Below, piece after piece: positions 26,041-34,757 of a stretch of DNA of 64,000 bases. The first letter of the stretch is position 1. Each line of letters opens with the position of its first letter. The notes under the pieces are model-generated. The model did not search any database, was not told the origin of the DNA, and worked only from the letters and a program-made list of their open reading frames with translations. The position numbers were made by a program, and so were the translations under genes. The DNA comes from Betaproteobacteria bacterium. GTDB taxonomy: Bacteria; Pseudomonadota; Gammaproteobacteria; Burkholderiales; Casimicrobiaceae. The stretch is from the NCBI GenBank assembly GCA_013298145.1, contig JAAFJO010000001.1, positions 372,001-436,000 on the forward strand, written 5' to 3'.

Positions 26041-26712
26041 GTGAATCCGCTACATCTTCAATTTGGAACGGCGGTGCTCGCCTTGTCGTGGGTGGCACTG
26101 CTGATGGTGCTCGCCTGGGCTATTTGCCGTGTGAAGTGGGAGCGGGTCGCCGATTGGGGTTTTGGCCGTGTGTGGCATGGGGCGATCACGTTCGTGGTGT
26201 TGCTGTGGAGCTTGAAAGCCAGTCTGCGCGATGGGTTTACGTTTCATTTGCTCGGCATCGTCGCTACATTTCTCGCGCTTGGTTTGCCACTTGCCATTAC
26301 CAGCGCAGTGCTCTCGTTGTTTGTGTTGGCGATCATCCAACAAGCGGCGTTCGTGAATATCGCACCAACGTTCTTTATTTTGGTTGCGCCCGCGTTGACC
26401 GTCGGGCGATTGGTGCTTTGGCTCGTTGAAACGCGACTGCCGCCGCACATGTTTGTCTATCTTTTCGGCGCGGCTTTTGCGGGGGCCGGATTGTCAGTTG
26501 CAGTCGTTGTGCCGATTTCGCTGCTCACTTGGTCGCAGTTTTTGGATCGTTCGTTCTTCCGCGTGATGGGCGACTATCTACCCATTGCAATTCAGCTCGG
26601 ATTCGCGGAAGCCGTGCTCACAGGCATGTTGATCACCATCGGCGTGGTTTACAAACCGCAGTGGATTTCTACCTTCGATGACGCGCGATATCTCTTTGCG
26701 CGGAAAGGCTGA
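26041..26712 (+). CDS. CbiM-like energy-coupling-factor permease component
   Basis: This is a hydrophobic protein of 223 residues with about 6-7 membrane helices. The phrases FHLLGIVATFLALGLPLAITSAVLSLF, LPPHMFVYLFGAAFAGAGLSVAV and YLPIAIQLGFAEAVLTGMLITIGVVYKPQW fit the betaproteobacterial CbiM-like group (PF01891), related to the S-component of cobalt/nickel ECF importers. No CbiQ/CbiO partners and no cobalamin riboswitch were seen nearby, so metal transport is an inference. The start is GTG. A 219-nt gap with no recognisable content separates it from uvrA. Confidence 0.7.
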   Translation: MNPLHLQFGTAVLALSWVALLMVLAWAICRVKWERVADWGFGRVWHGAITFVVLLWSLKASLRDGFTFHLLGIVATFLALGLPLAITSAVLSLFVLAIIQQAAFVNIAPTFFILVAPALTVGRLVLWLVETRLPPHMFVYLFGAAFAGAGLSVAVVVPISLLTWSQFLDRSFFRVMGDYLPIAIQLGFAEAVLTGMLITIGVVYKPQWISTFDDARYLFARKG

Positions 26713-26751
26713 ACGGAAATTAAACCAAAGCTCGTGCAAACCAATGGCGGC

Positions 26752-28779
26752 TTAACGCGTGGCAAACGCGCTTCGGATCAAGGCTTCCGCGCGTGTGAAG
26801 AGTTCCACTCGATTTTCGAGGTTAGCGAACCCGTGCCCTTCGTCAACCTTGTAGATCCACTCCACTGATTTACCCGCACGCTCGAGCGCGTCGCGCATAC
26901 GCACACCGTGTTGTTGCGGCACACGACGATCTTCACCGCCATAAGCAAGGAGCACGGACGCAGTGACTTGCGCCGCGTTATTGATGGGAGAGGTTACTCT
27001 CAACTGTTCACTATCTTTGCTTTCGTCGCCAATCAGTATGGGGGAAAGGAAGCGCTGAAACGTGCTGTCGCTGTAATCGGCCCATGTGATCGATTGAAAC
27101 AACTGCAGATCCGTCGGCGCTACGATCGCGACAGCGGCTTTGTAGAGTGAAGGTGTTTTCGCCGCGCCTTGTAGCGCGGCATACCCACCGTAGCTTGCGC
27201 CCATGATGGCAACCCGATTGGGGTCAGCGATGCCTTGCTTGACAGCGTATTCAACGGCGTCGGCAATATCGTCTTGCATTGCCAATCCCCATTGCTTAGC
27301 GCTTGCGACCCAATGGCGATGGCCGAGGCCTAGCTGCCCACGAAATACGGGCACGATCACCGCGAATCCACGTTGTGCGAAATACTGCACATCGGGCGTC
27401 CAGCACGCACAGGGAGACTGCATCCACGGCCCGCCGGGCACCAGCACTACAGTGGGCGCCGGACGCGGGGCTGCGCCAGCGTTGGGCTGCGCAATCAGCG
27501 CAGCAAGCGGCAAGCGATCGCGTGCCAGAAACTTGACGTAGCGAACATCAAAGAATGATTGCGAACTCATTCCCGCTTTGAAATCGAACAAGAACTTGAG
27601 TTTTCTCGTCGGGAAATCAAAGTCGTAAACGCTACCGGGATTTTTTGCGCTCGTGCTTACTACGAGCATGCGTTTGTTTTGTTGCGGCGGCGTGATTAGA
27701 TTGGTTTGCCCTGGCAGCGCTTGGTCAATCGCTCGCTGAATCGATCGCCAGTCATCGTCGAGCCAATGGGTTTGAATGCGCTCATCGATATAGCGCACGC
27801 CCACGAGTTTCTTCTTCAACGGGTCAAAGATCACCTCGCCATGATCAACGCGACCATGCGCAAAAATCCACTCGCGCAGTTGCCCGGTTTGGGGATCAGC
27901 GCGAGCAAGCCCCGCAGTGTCACGAAGTGCCGGGTTGCCTGGCGCGACAGAGTTGGCGAAAACGCCGCCCGCAGCGGTAGGTAGTGCGCGCGCGCCTTGG
28001 TAAGTCGACACGATGAGTGAACCATCGTAGTCAACCGCAGCGACGGCACTGCCTTGCTCCGTGAACTCGCCTTCGAACATTTTTTGCCAACGGCTGCTGT
28101 CAGTGCTTCGCCAATAGCTCGCCACGCGTGAGCGGGTTTGCGACACCGCTGCGCGGGGCGCTCCGCTGCGGTCAAGCGTCCAACGTTGTGTGTCGCCGGG
28201 TGAGCCCGCAGAAAGCAGCGTTTTGCGAGCCGAGCGCGTGTTGAGTCGATAAACGTCAAGCGCATCGAAATTGCTATCGTTTGCTGCGACCACCACGTCG
28301 TCAGACCCATCGTTGATCGATTGCATGAAGATTGAGTAGCGGGGGCGCAGTACGATGGCATCGCCCGTCCCAAGCGGGCTAACGAGTCTGCGCGCATTGC
28401 TGCCATCGCGATCAATGGCGAACATGCCGCCTTGCCGCCACGGCACTGTGTTGCCCGCGGCATCGAGCAAGTTTCCGGTGGTGAAAATGAGGCGCGAGTT
28501 GTTGACCCAATGCACTTCAACAACATCGCTATCGTCAAACGGCGTGACAAAGCTCGATCGATTGGTATCGAGATTGATGACGGCGATATTCAAGCGATCA
28601 CGTTTATCACCGCGCCGCGCGAGTACCGCCATGTGCGTGCCGTCGGGCGAGAGCGTGGGTGCCAGCACATCGGGGTTACGAAACAGGAGAGAGGGCGGGG
28701 TGAGCGTTGGACTGCTCGCACTGGGCTGCGCTTGCGTCGGAACTGCAGCGCTTACGACAACGCTCAATGCCACGAACAT
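26752..28779 (-). CDS. Exported S9-family prolyl oligopeptidase-like serine peptidase
   Basis: This is a secreted or periplasmic peptidase with a signal peptide (MFVALSVVVSAAVPTQAQP), a long beta-propeller-like region, and a C-terminal alpha/beta-hydrolase domain. The catalytic triad is visible: Ser in MGASYGGYAAL, Asp in YGGEDRRVP, and His in DEGHGFAN. The reading frame is open to 28902. The extra 41 residues contain a GTAGGC...GCCTAC palindrome of intergenic type and would precede the signal peptide, so the ATG at 28779 is preferred. Peptide substrates are unknown. It converges on the CbiM-like gene. Confidence 0.88.
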   Translation of the reverse strand: MFVALSVVVSAAVPTQAQPSASSPTLTPPSLLFRNPDVLAPTLSPDGTHMAVLARRGDKRDRLNIAVINLDTNRSSFVTPFDDSDVVEVHWVNNSRLIFTTGNLLDAAGNTVPWRQGGMFAIDRDGSNARRLVSPLGTGDAIVLRPRYSIFMQSINDGSDDVVVAANDSNFDALDVYRLNTRSARKTLLSAGSPGDTQRWTLDRSGAPRAAVSQTRSRVASYWRSTDSSRWQKMFEGEFTEQGSAVAAVDYDGSLIVSTYQGARALPTAAGGVFANSVAPGNPALRDTAGLARADPQTGQLREWIFAHGRVDHGEVIFDPLKKKLVGVRYIDERIQTHWLDDDWRSIQRAIDQALPGQTNLITPPQQNKRMLVVSTSAKNPGSVYDFDFPTRKLKFLFDFKAGMSSQSFFDVRYVKFLARDRLPLAALIAQPNAGAAPRPAPTVVLVPGGPWMQSPCACWTPDVQYFAQRGFAVIVPVFRGQLGLGHRHWVASAKQWGLAMQDDIADAVEYAVKQGIADPNRVAIMGASYGGYAALQGAAKTPSLYKAAVAIVAPTDLQLFQSITWADYSDSTFQRFLSPILIGDESKDSEQLRVTSPINNAAQVTASVLLAYGGEDRRVPQQHGVRMRDALERAGKSVEWIYKVDEGHGFANLENRVELFTRAEALIRSAFATR

Positions 28780-29079
28780 ACCCGCCCCGCGCGAACGAGC
28801 GAACGCCGCGCGCAGCGTTAGGTAGGCGCAGCCTACAAAGCGTTCGCAGCGTTCGAACAGGCCATTGAAACCGATCATGCTGTTGATTGTGTCGGCTCGC
28901 ACGGGCGCTGTCGCGTCAAAAGCGACGAGCCACGAGTGCGAGTGACTCCCTTGCTTGTTTTATTGGTAACTTCGCGCTAGCGCCTATTTATATTGGGCTA
29001 AATCATAGTTACCTTATTTATCGATTACTCTATTTACTTTGTCATAGCCTCATTAGAAACGGGGCTAGCGCGTGCAGGC

Positions 29080-29832
29080 TTACATTTGTTTGAAGAGATG
29101 AAAGAAGTGTCGGCTCACGCCGATTCGCTCTTCACTCCCGCGAAGCACAAGTGAATGCTTTTCTACACCTTCACGCGTGATCTTTGTGATGCGATTTACG
29201 TTCACAATGGCACCGCGATGAACTTGCCAGAACACTTCAGGATCGAGCCCATCGAGCAGTTCCTTGAGCGATGTGCGAATCAACACGTCTTCCGCTTCAG
29301 TCACGACGCGGGTGTATTTGGTGTCTGACTGAAAAAAGATCACATCGTCAACCGGGAACATCTTCACATCATGGCCAACCAGCGCCTTGATCCAGCGTAG
29401 TCGCTCTGCGGTGCGCGGCTCGCGACTATTGATGAGATGCACAACGGGCGTGACGTCTTCCGGCGGCATCGCGACTTGATCGATCAATCGATCAATCGTT
29501 GTCTTCAAACGATCCGATTCGATGGGCTTGAGCAGATAGTCGACCGCGCCGCGCTCAAACGCTTGAATGGCGAATTGATCGTACGCCGTACAAAACACGA
29601 TCTTTGCTTGATCGCCAATTTCGGCGGCGACCTGAAGCCCCGTCATCACTGGCATCTTGATGTCTAGAAAACAAACATCAGGTCGCGCTTCGTTAAATTT
29701 GTTGAGCGCGTCGTCGCCATTGGTGGCCTCGGCGACGATTTCGATGAAATTGCTGTGCTCGGCGAGAAGCTCACGCATTCGCTCGCGCATCAGCGGTTCA
29801 TCATCGGCAATCAAACAGCGAATGGGCGTCAT
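29080..29832 (-). CDS. LytTR-family response regulator (AlgR/LytR type)
   Basis: This is a response regulator of 250 residues. The receiver domain (1-120) has the phospho-acceptor Asp57 in CFLDIKMP, the acidic pair DD at 10-11 and the Lys in LLKPIE. The LytTR DNA-binding domain (about 145-250) includes IFFQSDTKYTRVVTEAEDVLIRTSLKELLDGLDPEVFWQVHRGAIVNVNRI. Its start overlaps the stop of the kinase gene by 4 nt (ATGA), so the pair is cotranslated. The target genes are not evident. Confidence 0.93.
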   Translation of the reverse strand: MTPIRCLIADDEPLMRERMRELLAEHSNFIEIVAEATNGDDALNKFNEARPDVCFLDIKMPVMTGLQVAAEIGDQAKIVFCTAYDQFAIQAFERGAVDYLLKPIESDRLKTTIDRLIDQVAMPPEDVTPVVHLINSREPRTAERLRWIKALVGHDVKMFPVDDVIFFQSDTKYTRVVTEAEDVLIRTSLKELLDGLDPEVFWQVHRGAIVNVNRITKITREGVEKHSLVLRGSEERIGVSRHFFHLFKQM

Positions 29833-30980
29833 GGCGTTTGCTCGTGAGTTGAAGTTGAAATTTGACGCGGCTTGGCATCGGAGGAATCAAATGGCAGACT
29901 CAGCGTGGCAATACAGCCGTGCGGTGAGTTCTCTCGCAGGGCGAGCTTCGCGGCACCGCCGTAGATCGCCTGCAAGCGCTGTGTGATGTTGGCGAGCCCG
30001 AGCCCCGAGCCCACCTCTTTTTCAGGCGTAGCGAGTAGCCCCACGCCCGTATCGGCCACCGTGACAATGAGCTGCGACCCAACACGCGCAGCGCTCACCG
30101 ACACTTCGCCCCCATCGCGGGCCGGCTCGATACCATGCTTAATCGCGTTTTCAACAAGCGTCATCGCGAGGGCGGGTGGCAGAGAAAAATCAGCGAGCTC
30201 CGGCGGTGCATAAACGCTATAGCGAAGGCGCTCGCCCATTCGCGTTTGCATGATGGCGAGGAATGCACCGATCTGCTCAAACTCGCGTTGAAGCGCGCCG
30301 CGTTCATCGCGCATGAGCGGGATCGCGATCCGGAGAAAGCGCACCAAATGTCCGATGAGTTTTGCCGCTTCCGGCGCGCCTTTGCTGGCGAGCTGCTGTG
30401 CGCTAGCTAGCGTGTTGAATAGGAAATGCGGTTCGATCTGCGCTTGCAGCATGCGAAGCTTGGTTTCCGTGAGCTGCCGCGCGATATCGCTTTCGTTTTT
30501 TTCTTCGGAGAGTTTGCGATTGGCAATGCTCACGTGCTGCGCACGCAGATACACAATCGCGCCAACGATTGCGGCATAAAGAACGCCCGCCGAGAGCCCA
30601 GCAATCAAGGTCACGCGAAAGCGCAAATAAAACGTCTGCAGCAAATCATTGCCGTAGAAGCGATCAAACGCAGCACCGATCAAGACCGCGATGAACCATG
30701 CGGCGAGCGGAGCGAAGACCGCGATGTGTGCAAGCTTTCGCGCGAGCGAGGCCGCTGGCGAAAACACCGGAATAATGGCGAATCCGATCAGCAAAAAAGC
30801 AACGTTGAGCGCAGGCCACGCTTCAAAGAAAGCGATGTCCGGCACCAGATACGCAGCCAGCATTGCACCTGTGAGCGCCAGCGGCAACGTGACGAAGAGC
30901 CAACGCAGCCCGCGCAGTTTGTGCTCAATCGCGGCGTTCGCGTCGACGAAAAGCGATTGCGGGGCGCGTTGAAAAGACAT
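29829..30980 (-). CDS. LytS/AlgZ-type membrane sensor histidine kinase
   Basis: This is a kinase of 383 residues with four to five N-terminal membrane helices (about 25-160), then a coiled region and a His_kinase (PF06580) domain. The phospho-acceptor segment is QAQIEPHFLFNTLASAQQLASKG, and the ATP-binding end contains TLVENAIKHGIEP and VADTGVGL. It has no large periplasmic sensor domain, so the signal is probably membrane-linked. It forms a two-gene unit with the following LytTR regulator. A likely -10 element (TATAGT on the minus strand) is near 31005-31010. Confidence 0.92.
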   Translation of the reverse strand: MSFQRAPQSLFVDANAAIEHKLRGLRWLFVTLPLALTGAMLAAYLVPDIAFFEAWPALNVAFLLIGFAIIPVFSPAASLARKLAHIAVFAPLAAWFIAVLIGAAFDRFYGNDLLQTFYLRFRVTLIAGLSAGVLYAAIVGAIVYLRAQHVSIANRKLSEEKNESDIARQLTETKLRMLQAQIEPHFLFNTLASAQQLASKGAPEAAKLIGHLVRFLRIAIPLMRDERGALQREFEQIGAFLAIMQTRMGERLRYSVYAPPELADFSLPPALAMTLVENAIKHGIEPARDGGEVSVSAARVGSQLIVTVADTGVGLLATPEKEVGSGLGLANITQRLQAIYGGAAKLALRENSPHGCIATLSLPFDSSDAKPRQISTSTHEQTP

Positions 30981-31288
30981 ATCGGCTAAATCGCCCTAAA
31001 GCACACTATAATTGGGCGAAAACGGTATTTTCGCCATATACCGTTCGACTTTTTTACAGTGGTTCGCCCCAATTGGCGTTGAGCTGCAGATATAGAGTTT
31101 ATAGAGAATTGTGGGTGCGATTTCACCTGGCCTACCCCGTCTGCTTTTTGATCGTTGCTGCGATGGTAGCGAAGGCGAAAATACAAAAGCCCGCGCGAGG
31201 CGGGCTTTGCGACGAACGACGAGACCCGTCGTTCGAGCGGTGTCGCGATGACGACAGCGCGTTTTGATGCTGCGTTAACTGATTCCGA
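30981..31288. other. 308-nt gap: kinase promoter region, inverted repeat and PhoX terminator
   Basis: No gene is seen. A 64-nt inverted repeat (arms about 31011-31021 and 31063-31074: AATTGGGCGAA and TTCGCCCCAATT) encloses a smaller repeat ACGGTAT...ATACCGT. It covers the likely promoter of the minus-strand kinase gene and could be an operator. The right part carries the terminator of phoX. Confidence 0.5.
31176..31208 (-). terminator. Rho-independent terminator for phoX
   Basis: Read on the minus strand: stem AAAGCCCGC, loop CTCGC, stem GCGGGCTTT, then TTGTATTTT. It is about 80 nt beyond the phoX stop. Confidence 0.8.
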
Positions 31289-33385
31289 CTAACCGCCGAC
31301 AACGCCGCCATCAACACGGCGCACAACGACCGTTGCCGAGCGCGGACGCGAACCTGCGGTTGGCCACTGCGAGAACGCGGTTGCATTGCGTGAAAGCTCG
31401 TTGTCTGAGAGCGTGTTGCCTTGTGCATTTTTTGGCGCACGCGGATGACTACCGACTTCTCCTGGATGCTGCATATTGACGAACATCGTCTTGCGATCTG
31501 GCGTGAATGCAAGACCCGTGACCTCGCAGCCGGAAGGCCCCACCAAGAAACGGCGAATTTCTTTCGTTGCTGGATCAGCCGCGAGCATCTGGTTATTGCC
31601 CATGTTTGCGAAGTCGCCCGCGTTAGCAAAGCTGCCGTCGGTTTGAATCCACAACCGACCGAAGCTATCAAACGCAAGGCCGTCGGGGCTGTTAAAGAGG
31701 TTGTCTACGGTCACGTTGCCACTTGGCGCGCGAGCTCCGGTGACGGTTGGCTGACCGGCCATCACAAACACATCCCAGGTAAAGCTGAGCGCTGCGCCAT
31801 CGCCAGCCGCCTCATTCCATCGAATGATGTGGCCCCATACGTTGTTGTCGCGAGGGTTTGCTTCGTCAATTGCGGGGCGCGCGGAACCCGCCGTCGTTGT
31901 GCCATTTGGATTGTTCGACGAGGCTGTCGTGGTGCCGCGACGGTTGTTGTTCGTTAGCGTAACGAACACTTCACCCGCCTTTTTCGGATTCGCTGCAACC
32001 CACTCTGGGCGATCCATCATCGTTGCGCCTACGCGATCTGCGGCTTGACGCGCGCGAACTAAGATGTCGCCCTGGCTCAGAAACCCGTTTTCAACAGTCA
32101 GTCCGTTTTGCCCGAACACAAGCGGAATCCATGTTCCAACGCCGGCTCGATCACCCACGGTCGCGCCAGCTTCAAACTTGGCTACGTAGAGCGTGCCCGA
32201 GTCAAGGAGCGTGCGATTTGCAGCGGAGGTCGGATCAGCGCTATTGAAGGTACCGCTTGAGACGAACTTGTAGAGATACTCGTTACGCTCATCACAGCCC
32301 ATGTAAACAACGGCTTTGTTGCTAGAGGTAATAACAACTTCCGCATTCTCATGCTTAAAACGACCAAGCGCAGTACGCTTAACCGGTACTGAATCTGGGT
32401 TGAACGGATCGATTTCAACCACCCAGCCGTGACGATTTGGCTCATTGGGCGTTGCGTTCACATCGAAGCGAGGGTCAACGGTGTGCCACAGGTAGCCGAA
32501 GCCGTTTTGCGAAATTCCATAACGGTTCTCCAGGGCGCTCGCAGTGCGAGTACCGTTCCAGCCAAAGTATCCGTTAAAGTTTTCTTCGCAAGTCAGGTAG
32601 GTTCCCCATGGGGTTTGACCATTTGCACAGTTATTGAGCGTACCAAGCACTTGTGTTCCGGTTGGATCGGCGGCCGTTTTGAGCAAATCGTTGCCAGCTG
32701 CGGGACCCGAGAAAGTCATCGGGGTGTTTCCGGTGATCCGGCGGTTAAACCGCGAGCCCGCGACGTGCTCAACGCTGCCATCGGCATTGCGCTTTACGTG
32801 TGCCACGGACACGCCATGCCCCGCTTGGCCTTTTCGTGCTTTCTCTAGGGTGAACGGGAACAGCCAGTTGGCTGCATCAGTATCCGGAGCATAGAAATAT
32901 TCGGGATTGATGTACTCGTGGTTGAACACAAGCAACATCTCATCGTTGCGGTTACCGAGCCCGGTACCAGCGGCATTGAGCGGGAAAAGACTCATACCGT
33001 CGTGGTTGTCGCCCACTTGCTGCTCTTGTTCAGCGGCGGTGTTACTGGCATCGGATTTCCATGCGGGTGCGCCTGCACGAATCGGTGTGCCCCAAGGCAG
33101 AATCGTCGATGCAACATATCCGGCGGGCACGACGATGGCATCACCCGTTGAAATGGGAACGCTCGTAAAGCCGAGCATCTTTTCCGAGCTTGCTGGCGGC
33201 GTAGCCGCTGCATCGCTGTCGCTGCCGCAGCCCAGGAGGCCGCCGAAGAAGGGAATCGTGGCAATCCCGACGCCGGATTTAAGAAGTGTTCGACGGCTCG
33301 GGTTGATCTGCTCAACCATTTGTGCGAACGTGATTTGGGTTGATGGATTGGAAACGCCATCGTCGTCAAGAATGGACTGCGCCAT
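31289..33385 (-). CDS. phoX: PhoX-family alkaline phosphatase (DUF839), Tat-exported lipoprotein
   Basis: PhoX is a calcium/iron-dependent alkaline phosphatase that frees phosphate from organic esters outside the cytoplasm. The N-terminus carries a twin-arginine signal (PSRRTLLKSGVGIATIPFFGGLLGCG) with a lipobox-like LLGC, suggesting an exported lipid-anchored enzyme. The mature protein shows the DUF839 pattern: TCEENFNGYFGW, HGWVVEIDPF, KRTALGRFKHENAEV, GCDERNEYLYKFVSS, RPEWVAANP and SPDGLAFDSFGRLWIQTDG. The start at 33385 has a GAGGAA ribosome-binding site. Upstream lie a small inverted-repeat element and a triple Pho-box-like array, fitting phosphate-starvation control. Confidence 0.93.
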   Translation of the reverse strand: MAQSILDDDGVSNPSTQITFAQMVEQINPSRRTLLKSGVGIATIPFFGGLLGCGSDSDAAATPPASSEKMLGFTSVPISTGDAIVVPAGYVASTILPWGTPIRAGAPAWKSDASNTAAEQEQQVGDNHDGMSLFPLNAAGTGLGNRNDEMLLVFNHEYINPEYFYAPDTDAANWLFPFTLEKARKGQAGHGVSVAHVKRNADGSVEHVAGSRFNRRITGNTPMTFSGPAAGNDLLKTAADPTGTQVLGTLNNCANGQTPWGTYLTCEENFNGYFGWNGTRTASALENRYGISQNGFGYLWHTVDPRFDVNATPNEPNRHGWVVEIDPFNPDSVPVKRTALGRFKHENAEVVITSSNKAVVYMGCDERNEYLYKFVSSGTFNSADPTSAANRTLLDSGTLYVAKFEAGATVGDRAGVGTWIPLVFGQNGLTVENGFLSQGDILVRARQAADRVGATMMDRPEWVAANPKKAGEVFVTLTNNNRRGTTTASSNNPNGTTTAGSARPAIDEANPRDNNVWGHIIRWNEAAGDGAALSFTWDVFVMAGQPTVTGARAPSGNVTVDNLFNSPDGLAFDSFGRLWIQTDGSFANAGDFANMGNNQMLAADPATKEIRRFLVGPSGCEVTGLAFTPDRKTMFVNMQHPGEVGSHPRAPKNAQGNTLSDNELSRNATAFSQWPTAGSRPRSATVVVRRVDGGVVGG

Positions 33386-33410
33386 AAAAATTCCTCGTAG
33401 TTGGGTGCTG

Positions 33411-33485
33411 CTGAGGGAAACGCTGAACAAGTTTTTCGCGTCCGCCGCTCGGCGAATTGCGGACACTTGTTCCCTATTTCCCTAG
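33411..33485. mobile_element. Small terminal-inverted-repeat element (MITE-like), copy B, in the phoX leader
   Basis: This is a 75-bp unit starting CTGAGGGAAACGCTGAACAA and ending in an imperfect inverted copy (TTGTTCCCTATTTCCCTAG). A 113-bp relative lies at 36163-36275, in opposite orientation, just before ppx. No transposase is encoded. Its end is 25 nt from the phoX start codon, so it would be transcribed as a hairpin in the 5' untranslated region. Confidence 0.7.
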
Positions 33486-33559
33486 GGCGTAAACCGTTCG
33501 GATGGGTCACAAGCACGCCCGGTGCAGGACGAACTATCTTTTGCGCATGTTTCTATGGC

Positions 33560-33588
33560 GTGACGAGTGCGTTGCAGGAATGTGACAA
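33560..33588 (-). promoter_or_regulatory. Pho-box-like array of three half-sites upstream of phoX
   Basis: Read on the minus strand there are three 7-bp half-sites on an exact 11-bp period: TTGTCAC, CTGCAAC, TCGTCAC. The PhoB consensus half-site is CTGTCAT or CTGTCAC with a 4-bp spacer. The array points towards phoX (start codon 175 nt downstream). Confidence 0.55.
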
Positions 33589-33615
33589 ATCGTCACTAGC
33601 TAAAAAGCAAGTGAC

Positions 33616-33652
33616 TTGACACGGTTTAATATTTCAATAACAATTGAAATAT
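33616..33652 (+). promoter_or_regulatory. arsR promoter with overlapping palindromic operator
   Basis: A TTGACA -35 hexamer at 33616-33621 is followed after 16 bp by TAACAA. A perfect 10-bp-arm palindrome (ATATTTCAAT, spacer AACA, ATTGAAATAT; 33629-33652) covers the -10 and the start codon. This is the form expected of an ArsR operator. The predicted transcription start falls at or next to the ATG (33651), and there is no ribosome-binding site, so the message may be leaderless. Confidence 0.7.
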
Positions 33653-34004
33653 GAAAACAATTGATGCAGCTCCAATCCTTGCGTCGCTCGCGCAGCCTAC
33701 GCGCCTCGATATCTTTCGCGCGCTCGTCGTCGCCGGGCCTGCGGGCCTACCTGCAGGGGCACTCGCCGACGCGCTGGGCGTAGCGCCCGCCGCGCTGTCA
33801 TTCCACCTTAAGGAGCTCCGATTTGCACAGCTGGTAGACAGCGAACAGCAGGGCCGCTACGTAATCTACCGCGCGCGTTTCGACACGATGAACGCGCTGC
33901 TCTCATTTCTTACCGAAAACTGCTGCGCCGCAGCGTCTGAGTCATCAGTGAACGCGGCTTGCTGCCCGCCCGCAGCTCAGAAGAAATCAAGGCGAGCTAG
34001 CTAG
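33651..34004 (+). CDS. arsR: ArsR-family metalloregulator with C-terminal cysteine pairs
   Basis: This is an arsenite-responsive winged-helix repressor of 117 residues. The HTH region is ALADALGVAPAALSFHLKELRFAQLVDSEQQGRYVIYRA (about 38-76). It lacks the ELCVCDL motif of plasmid R773 ArsR. Instead it has two C-terminal Cys pairs (ENCCAAASES, AACCPPA at about 87-104), the arrangement of the chromosomal ArsR class that senses As(III) through C-terminal thiols. The operator overlaps its own start codon. It opens the ars cluster: small ORF, ArsI-like gene, arsC, aqpS. Confidence 0.9.
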   Translation: MKTIDAAPILASLAQPTRLDIFRALVVAGPAGLPAGALADALGVAPAALSFHLKELRFAQLVDSEQQGRYVIYRARFDTMNALLSFLTENCCAAASESSVNAACCPPAAQKKSRRAS

Positions 34005-34050
34005 CGTGAACAGAACGTGATTAACGTCACTTACCCAAAGGATTGATTTA

Positions 34051-34200
34051 ATGAAATTTCTAAATATCTTTATCGCTTGGTTCAAACGATTTCGTATCAA
34101 TAGAGCGGAGGTGACTTCGCTCAGCCAATGGTGTGCCGTCGATTGCCGTCGTAGCTACCCAACCTATGCGAACAACGCATGCTGTGTTCGGCCATACTGA
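34051..34200 (+). CDS. Small ORF, 49 residues with four cysteines, in the ars cluster
   Basis: This short ORF begins with ATG and has AAAGGA about 9 nt upstream. It encodes MKFLNIFIAWFKRFRINRAE, then a stretch with Trp-Cys, Asp-Cys and a Cys-Cys pair, ending VRPY. The N-terminal third is hydrophobic with a basic flank and could insert in or lie on the membrane. The four cysteines fit arsenite or metal binding in this setting. It fills the otherwise unexplained 229-nt gap between arsR and the ArsI-like gene. There is no homologue I recognise, and it may still be non-coding leader. Confidence 0.4.
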   Translation: MKFLNIFIAWFKRFRINRAEVTSLSQWCAVDCRRSYPTYANNACCVRPY

Positions 34201-34233
34201 TCTCCAAATTCGCTCACGAAAGGAATACACGTC

Positions 34234-34731
34234 ATGAAACGCTTCCACGTTCACGTCTCAGTTGAAGACATCGCTCAAAGCACGCGCTTTTACAGCGCAC
34301 TATTTGGCGCGCTACCGTCTGTCGAAAAAGCGGACTACGCAAAGTGGATGCTCGACGATCCGCGGGTCAATTTCGCCATCTCAAAACGCGGTCACGATTC
34401 GGGCGTGAACCACTTGGGTTTCCAAACCGATAGCGAAGCGGAACTCGACGTGATGCGAATCAATCACGCAGCGGCCGAACTCTCGCTCGATCACGAAGGC
34501 GCAACGTCGTGCTGCTACGCAAAGAGCACGAAGCACTGGCTCGCTGATCCACAGGGCGTCGTGTGGGAGATGTATCACACGATGGGCGACGCAAAAACGT
34601 ATATGGGCGAAAAGAGTGCTGAATCCGCCAGCGCATGCTGCGCGCCTGCTTCGATAACCCTTGCGCCGCCCGTAATGAAGCAAGTCTCTGACGAGAACAA
34701 GTCTCCATGCAGCACCTCGTGCTCAGCTTAA
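34234..34731 (+). CDS. arsI: ArsI/CadI-family VOC dioxygenase
   Basis: This VOC protein of 165 residues matches the ArsI/CadI group: FHVHVSVEDIAQSTRFYSALFGALPSVEKADYAKWMLDDPRVNFAIS, GVNHLGFQTD, and a Cys-Cys pair in TSCCYAKSTKHWLADPQGVVWEMYHT. Metal ligands would be the His in HVHV, the His in NHLGF and the Glu in VWEMY. ArsI cleaves the carbon-arsenic bond of methylarsenite and aromatic arsenicals; the CC pair is the proposed arsenic-binding site. The C-terminal tail adds more cysteines (SACCAP and CSTSCS). CadI-like proteins of unknown substrate look similar, so the activity is an inference. Confidence 0.8.
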   Translation: MKRFHVHVSVEDIAQSTRFYSALFGALPSVEKADYAKWMLDDPRVNFAISKRGHDSGVNHLGFQTDSEAELDVMRINHAAAELSLDHEGATSCCYAKSTKHWLADPQGVVWEMYHTMGDAKTYMGEKSAESASACCAPASITLAPPVMKQVSDENKSPCSTSCSA

Positions 34732-34757
34732 TTCCCGCTAATTCTTGATAACGCGCG

